Source: Selenomonas sp. AB3002 (GTDB lineage Bacteria > Bacillota > Negativicutes > Selenomonadales > Selenomonadaceae). From it: a stretch of DNA of 64,000 nt. A program made the translations under genes and the position numbers. Shown here one piece after another: positions 58,674 through 64,000 of this stretch. The stretch lies in NCBI RefSeq assembly GCF_000702545.1, contig NZ_JNIO01000002.1, forward strand, positions 248,001-312,000, read 5' to 3'. The notes beneath the pieces were generated by a model, which worked only from the letters and a program-made list of their open reading frames with translations, ran no database searches and was not told the DNA's origin. The stretch's first letter is position 1. Each line of letters starts with the position of its first letter.

Positions 58674-60470
58674 TCAATCTATCTTCAATATGGCCATAAA
58701 TGCTTCCTGGGGAATCTCCACGGAGCCTACGGCTTTCATGCGCTTCTTGCCTTCCTTCTGCTTTTCAAGGAGTTTGCGCTTGCGGGAGATATCGCCGCCG
58801 TAGCACTTGGCCAGCACGTCCTTGCGGCGGGCTCTTACGTTCTCTCTGGCGATGACCTTGCTGCCGATGGCGGCCTGGATGGGAATCTCGAACATCTGCT
58901 GGGGGATGATTTCCTTCAGTTTGGCAGCCAGCTGACGGCCGCGAATGGCGGCCCGATCACGATGGACGATGGTTGACAGGGCATCCACCGCATCGCCGTT
59001 CAAAAGGATATCCACCTTCACCAGCTTGGACTCCTGATAGTCTGCCAGCTCGTAGTCCAGGGAAGCATAGCCCCGGGTAGCGGATTTCAGGCGGTCGAAG
59101 TAGTCGTAGATGATTTCGTTCAGGGGGATATGGTAGGTGATCAGCACCCGGTTGGTGTCCAGGTAGTCCATGGTCTTGAACTCCCCGCGCTTGTCCTGGG
59201 AAATCTCCATGACTGCGCCTACAAAGTCGTTGGGCACAATGACAGTGGCCTTCACATAAGGCTCCTCCATGTGCTGGATTTCCGTCTGGGGCGGCAGCTC
59301 GGCAGGGTTGCTGACCTTCACCATATCGCCGTTGGTCTTGTAGACGTGATAGATAACAGAAGGAGCAGTGATGATGAGCTTCAGCTTGTACTCGCGCTCC
59401 AGACGCTCCTGGATGACGTCCATGTGCAGGAGGCCCAGGAAGCCGCAGCGGAAGCCGAAGCCCAGGGCCACGGAAGTCTCAGGCTCGAAGACCAGGGCAG
59501 CATCATTGAGCTGCAGCTTTTCTAGCGCATCCTTCAGGTTGTCGTAGTCGGCACTGTCCACGGGGTAAAGGCCGCAGTAGACCATGGGAGTCACGCCGCG
59601 GTAGCCGGGCAGAGGCTCTTTGGCTCCCCGCTCGGCGGTGGTGATGGTGTCACCCACCCGCACATCCCGCACGTCCTTCAGAGAGCCAGCCACGAAGCCG
59701 ACTTCGCCTACGTTCAGTTCGCCCAGCTCCACAGGCTGGGGCTTGAAGCAGCCCACGTCCGTGACCTCGAAGACCTTGCCCGTAGCCATCATCTTCAGCT
59801 TCATGCCCTTCTTGATGCGGCCCTGCTTCACCCTGATATGGGCAATGGCCCCCTTGTAAGAGTCGAAATATGAGTCAAAGATCAAAGCCTGCAAAGGCGC
59901 ATCCTTGTCACCCTCCGGAGCAGGGATATGCTCCACCACTGCATCCAGGATTTCCTCAATGCCGATGCCCGCCTTGGCCGATGCCAGGATGGCGTTTTCC
60001 GTATCCAGACCGATGGTGTCCTCAACTTCCTGCTTCACCCGGTCAGGCTCGGCACTGGGCAGGTCTATCTTGTTGATGACGGGGATGATTTCCAGGTCGT
60101 GCTCCAAGGCCATATAGACATTGGCCAGGGTCTGAGCCTCCACCCCCTGGGCAGCATCCACCACCAGGAGAGCGCCTTCGCAGGCGGCTAGCGACCGGGA
60201 GACTTCGTAGGTGAAGTCAACATGGCCCGGGGTGTCGATGAGGTTCAGCTGATACATCTCCCCGTCCTTGCCCCGGTAGTCCAGGCGCACGGTCTGGGCC
60301 TTGATGGTGATGCCGCGCTCCCGTTCCAAATCCATATTGTCCAGCACCTGGGCCTCCATCTCACGCTGGGTCAGAGTGCCAGTGTACTCGATGAGACGGT
60401 CGGCAATGGTGGACTTGCCGTGGTCGATATGGGCAATGATAGAAAAGTTGCGGATATGCTTGCTTTCCAT
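58674..60470 (-). CDS. lepA: Elongation factor 4 (LepA)
   Basis: The 598-residue GTPase binds ribosomes and back-translocates or aids initiation. G1 is AHIDHGKST (~residues 13-21), G3 DTPGHVDF, G4 NKIDLPSA. Domains II, III ([14 protein letters not shown]) and V follow, and the C-terminal domain ends [22 protein letters not shown] (given as [13 protein letters not shown] and SVEIPQEAF), specific to LepA. Length matches the ~600 norm. It lies between rpsT and hemW on the same strand. Confidence 0.98.
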   Translation of the reverse strand: MESKHIRNFSIIAHIDHGKSTIADRLIEYTGTLTQREMEAQVLDNMDLERERGITIKAQTVRLDYRGKDGEMYQLNLIDTPGHVDFTYEVSRSLAACEGALLVVDAAQGVEAQTLANVYMALEHDLEIIPVINKIDLPSAEPDRVKQEVEDTIGLDTENAILASAKAGIGIEEILDAVVEHIPAPEGDKDAPLQALIFDSYFDSYKGAIAHIRVKQGRIKKGMKLKMMATGKVFEVTDVGCFKPQPVELGELNVGEVGFVAGSLKDVRDVRVGDTITTAERGAKEPLPGYRGVTPMVYCGLYPVDSADYDNLKDALEKLQLNDAALVFEPETSVALGFGFRCGFLGLLHMDVIQERLEREYKLKLIITAPSVIYHVYKTNGDMVKVSNPAELPPQTEIQHMEEPYVKATVIVPNDFVGAVMEISQDKRGEFKTMDYLDTNRVLITYHIPLNEIIYDYFDRLKSATRGYASLDYELADYQESKLVKVDILLNGDAVDALSTIVHRDRAAIRGRQLAAKLKEIIPQQMFEIPIQAAIGSKVIARENVRARRKDVLAKCYGGDISRKRKLLEKQKEGKKRMKAVGSVEIPQEAFMAILKID

Positions 60471-60548
60471 TCACATTTTCCTTTCAATATTACAAAAGCC
60501 ACCCATGCGAAAAGCACAGGCGGCTCCATTGTATCGTAATCGCGAGAA

Positions 60549-60815
60549 TTACTTTGCCATAGCGTTGACCTTGCGGGCAAGGCGGGACTTCTTGCGGCTG
60601 GCAGCGTTCTTGTGATACACATGGTTAGCAGCAGCCTGGTCGATAGTCTTGCAAGCAACCGTAAGGAGGGATTTCGCTTCTTCAGCGTTACCAGCCTCAA
60701 CAGCGTCGAGCACTTTACGGGAAGCCGTGCGGACACGGGACTTCTCAGCAGCGTTCTTAGCATGGCGCTTCGCGTCAGTCTTAACACTAAGGATAGATGC
60801 TTTGATATTCGGCAA
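60549..60815 (-). CDS. rpsT: 30S ribosomal protein S20
   Basis: The 88-residue protein binds the 5' domain of 16S rRNA. It starts (M)PNIKASILSVKTDAKRHAKN and ends KSRLARKVNAMAK, both typical. The start is the TTG at 60815: it gives the usual second residue Pro, and GAGGGGGGTGA lies 5 nt upstream. An in-frame GTG at 60824 falls within that ribosome-binding site and is rejected. It lies ~80 bp before lepA, its frequent neighbour. Confidence 0.95.
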   Translation of the reverse strand: MPNIKASILSVKTDAKRHAKNAAEKSRVRTASRKVLDAVEAGNAEEAKSLLTVACKTIDQAAANHVYHKNAASRKKSRLARKVNAMAK

Positions 60816-60884
60816 ACGATTCACCCCCCTCGAAATTTCAGTACCTTGCTATTTTAGCATGAAGGACGGAGAAATGCAAGCTAT

Positions 60885-62102
<1,218 letters not shown>

Positions 62103-62130
62103 TTTACTTACTCCTCTACCTTGAAAATCC

Positions 62131-62168
62131 AAAAACCAACCTCGCAATCTTACTGAGGTTGGTTTTTT
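62131..62168 (-). terminator. Terminator after amidase gene
   Basis: AAAAACCAACCTC and GAGGTTGGTTTTT flank an 11-nt loop, with a T-run on the minus strand, starting 9 bp after the amidase stop. It also rules out a 5' extension of the SEC-C gene. Confidence 0.88.
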
Positions 62169-62176
62169 GAAAAACC

Positions 62177-63448
62177 TTAATTGAAATAATCCTCTATGCC
62201 ATCCAGTATCCCCTGGGCAGCCTTCTTGGCGCCGGCATCGCTGTACAGGAGCTTCTCCTCCGCACGGTTGGAAATGAAGGCCAGCTCCACCAACGTGGCA
62301 GGCATATCCGTATGCTTCACCACGTAGAAGTTGCAGCTCTGGGTGCCGCGGCTCTGGGTGCCTATCTGGTCTATGACCCCCTGGCGGATCTTATCCGCCA
62401 ATTCCCGGGACTTCTTGGAGCCCCTGGCGTAATAATACCCCGTGGTGCCTTTGGCGGCAGCATTGGTGAAGGAATCCATGTGGATGGAAATGAAGATGTC
62501 TGCGTCCTTCGCATTGGCAATATCACAACGGGCCTGCAGTTCCTCAATGTCTGTAGCCCGACCTTTCTTGGGGGACACTTCCGTATCTTTGGTACGGGTC
62601 ATATAGACCGTAGCCCCCTCTGCCACCAGGAGATTCTTGAGCTCCGTAGCGACTTTCAGGGTGATGGTCTTTTCCATGACCCCCGTGGGTCCGATGGCGC
62701 CGGAATCACTGCCGCCATGACCTGCATCAATGGCGATTTTCCTGCCCTTGAGGCCTGTGATCTTATCCAGCTCATCACCGCTGTCCTTGTCACTGCCTTC
62801 AAAGATGCCTCCGCTGGGAGTTTCCTCCACCTTGATGGGATTTTTCTTTTCAGTCTCTTTCTTGCCAGTGTCCTGAGGCTCCTCCGTCCTTTCGGACTTG
62901 TCCGGGGAAGCCATCTCCTTCTCCACCTCATCCGTCTCGGAAGCCGGCGGTGTATAGGCAGGCTCAGGCTGCTGGGCACTTCCATCCGGCAGATCTATCT
63001 TGCGGTTATCCGAGCTTTCCGAGATGTCCCCGAAGTCCAACACTATGCGGCAGGCCGTAGCTCCGCCTGTCAGCTTGAACACATTGTAGTTGTTCCTGCC
63101 TACCTTGGTTTCCACCACGATACGCACAGTCTGCTTGTCGAACTGTGCCACCTTGAGCCGTCCGGCGAAGGGACTGTCTAAATCAAGATCTTTCCTGGCC
63201 TTGGGACTGAGCCAGGCATTGGGCAAATCCACCACCACCCTGTCCGGGTTGGAAAGGATTATTTTCTTGAAGGCCATATCTTTCGTGGCTTCCACCACGA
63301 TGCGGACTTTGTCACTATGGCTGCTGATGCGCACCCCCGTGACCTCCGCCATGCCGCTGACCCGCTCCCCAAAGTCCGAAGCCGAAGCCTGCAGAGGTAA
63401 GAGGATCAAGGCCAAAAGCATAAATATCAAGAGCCTTAAGTGTCTCAT
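62177..63448 (-). CDS. N-acetylmuramoyl-L-alanine amidase with AMIN domain
   Basis: The 423-residue exported enzyme cleaves peptide stems from glycan during cell separation. A signal peptide (residues 1-24, ASAS-D) leads to an AMIN domain (~35-135: VRIVVEATKDMAFKKIILS, VVVDLPNAWL), a Ser/Glu/Lys-rich linker (~150-230) and an Amidase_3 domain (~235-423). Zinc ligands lie in IAIDAGHGGSDSGAIG (His), VMEKTITLKVA (Glu) and ISIHMDSF (His). The C-terminal LVELAFISNRAEEKLL carries the catalytic Glu. AGGAGG precedes the start and a TATAAT lies at 63526-63521. Terminator follows. Confidence 0.96.
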   Translation of the reverse strand: MRHLRLLIFMLLALILLPLQASASDFGERVSGMAEVTGVRISSHSDKVRIVVEATKDMAFKKIILSNPDRVVVDLPNAWLSPKARKDLDLDSPFAGRLKVAQFDKQTVRIVVETKVGRNNYNVFKLTGGATACRIVLDFGDISESSDNRKIDLPDGSAQQPEPAYTPPASETDEVEKEMASPDKSERTEEPQDTGKKETEKKNPIKVEETPSGGIFEGSDKDSGDELDKITGLKGRKIAIDAGHGGSDSGAIGPTGVMEKTITLKVATELKNLLVAEGATVYMTRTKDTEVSPKKGRATDIEELQARCDIANAKDADIFISIHMDSFTNAAAKGTTGYYYARGSKKSRELADKIRQGVIDQIGTQSRGTQSCNFYVVKHTDMPATLVELAFISNRAEEKLLYSDAGAKKAAQGILDGIEDYFN

Positions 63449-63531
63449 AGAAACCTCCTACTTGGAAATGTGAACATTATTTCTATGTACACCAACGCTT
63501 CCACACACACTACATTCAATATTATAATGCA

Positions 63532-63568
63532 AATGGAGCTATTTTGCCACTGGCAAAATAGCTCCATT
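63532..63568. terminator. Perfect 18-bp hairpin between glnQ-type and amidase genes
   Basis: AATGGAGCTATTTTGCCA and its exact complement are separated by a single base, so the effective loop is CACTG-like. It lies 7 bp after the ABC ATPase stop. The better T-run (TTTTTATTTTA) is on the plus strand, although the gene to be ended is on the minus strand. Confidence 0.65.
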
Positions 63569-63574
63569 TTTATT

Positions 63575-64000
63575 TTATAACATATTTTTTAAGAAAGCCC
63601 TCGTCCTTTCTTCCTTCGGACTCCCAAAGAACTCTTTAGGTGAGTTTTCTTCGACTATATTCCCATCCGCCATAAATATCACATGGCTGGCGGCCTCTCT
63701 GGCGAAGGCCATCTCGTGGGTCACCACCACCATGGTCATGTGCTCGGCAGCAAGCTCCCGCATGGTCTTCAGCACCTCGCCAGTAAGCTCCGGGTCAAGG
63801 GCCGAAGTGGGCTCGTCAAAGAGCATGATATCAGGCTTCATACAGAGAGCCCGGGCGATGGCTACACGCTGCTGCTGGCCGCCGGAGAGCTGGCTGGGGT
63901 AGTAGTCCTCACGGTCGCTGAGGCCTACTTTCTTCAGCAATTCCCTGGCATAAGGGAGAATATCCGCCTTTTTCATGCCCTGCACCTGCACTGGCGCCTC
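63575..64000 (-). CDS. Polar amino-acid ABC transporter ATPase, partial (5' end outside window)
   Basis: Only the C-terminal ~141 residues are present; the frame is open to the window edge. Seen are the ABC signature [19 protein letters not shown], Walker [14 protein letters not shown], the D-loop and the switch His in [13 protein letters not shown], then [19 protein letters not shown], all typical of the GlnQ/HisP type. Walker A lies outside. The substrate is probably a polar amino acid, inferred from the family only. A strong hairpin follows the stop. Confidence 0.93.
   Translation of the reverse strand, partial: EAPVQVQGMKKADILPYARELLKKVGLSDREDYYPSQLSGGQQQRVAIARALCMKPDIMLFDEPTSALDPELTGEVLKTMRELAAEHMTMVVVTHEMAFAREAASHVIFMADGNIVEENSPKEFFGSPKEERTRAFLKNML

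Overview
The window comes from a diderm Firmicute of the class Negativicutes and looks most like Selenomonas or a close relative. This is inferred from the mix of genes; no database search was possible. Firmicute traits are BofA next to RecR, a Firmicute-style rRNA leader and consensus TTGACA/TATAAT promoters. Outer-membrane traits are a TpsB/FhaC pore with a giant two-partner-secretion adhesin. A cobalamin-controlled methylmalonyl-CoA mutase operon fits the succinate-propionate fermentation of this group. Flagellin, a class III ribonucleotide reductase activase and a lactate permease fit a motile anaerobe.

Layout. 1-5.5 kb, all minus strand: tRNA-Ser(GGA), SRP RNA, dnaX-ybaB-recR-bofA, then a 16S rRNA gene behind two tandem consensus promoters. 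5.6-6.6 kb: a CheY-like receiver and a CheX-like protein. 6.8-11.9 kb: nucleoside salvage (deoC-deoB-pdp-cdd, then nupC with its own promoter). 12-19 kb: a GNAT enzyme, an MscS channel, a beta-hydroxyacid dehydrogenase and sbcDC. 19-22.2 kb: threonine deaminase behind an operator-like palindrome, a fused MNT-HEPN protein and two Usp proteins. 22.3-29.2 kb: the methylmalonyl-CoA mutase operon mutA-mutB-meaB plus an MsrA-like protein that lacks the catalytic Cys, behind a cobalamin riboswitch. 29.3-34.4 kb: a Tat-exported flavoprotein and a secreted hydrolase-like protein, nrdG with a 95-residue NrdD-like protein, and lactate permease. 34.6-37.7 kb: a MurNAc salvage operon (murQ, PTS EIIC, mupG). 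37.8-39 kb: an ArsR regulator and an NlpC/P60 endopeptidase. 39.1-55.4 kb: the TpsB pore and a 4,824-residue TpsA adhesin. 55.5-57.3 kb: flagellin with a sigma-28 promoter and a YjfB-like protein. 57.3-63.5 kb: hemW, lepA, rpsT, a SEC-C protein and an AMIN/amidase_3 enzyme. The right edge cuts an amino-acid ABC transporter ATPase.

The most unusual signal is non-coding. A 162-bp foldback element with perfect 15-bp terminal inverted repeats sits inside the cobalamin riboswitch of the mutase operon, in the loop of a small CCGG/CCGG hairpin, splitting the conserved aptamer into two otherwise intact halves. Because the element is itself one long hairpin it may simply extend that arm. A diverged relative with the same core palindrome lies upstream of deoC and offers an outward -10 box. 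A second family, a three-hairpin module of about 105-110 bp with compensatory base changes, lies just 3' of mutB and of lldP. A third foldback lies between lepA and hemW.

Among proteins, the items that stand out are the adhesin's five tandem ~1.15-kb super-repeats, the Cys-to-Asp MsrA-like protein coupled to meaB, the MNT-HEPN fusion and the mini NrdD-like protein beside nrdG.
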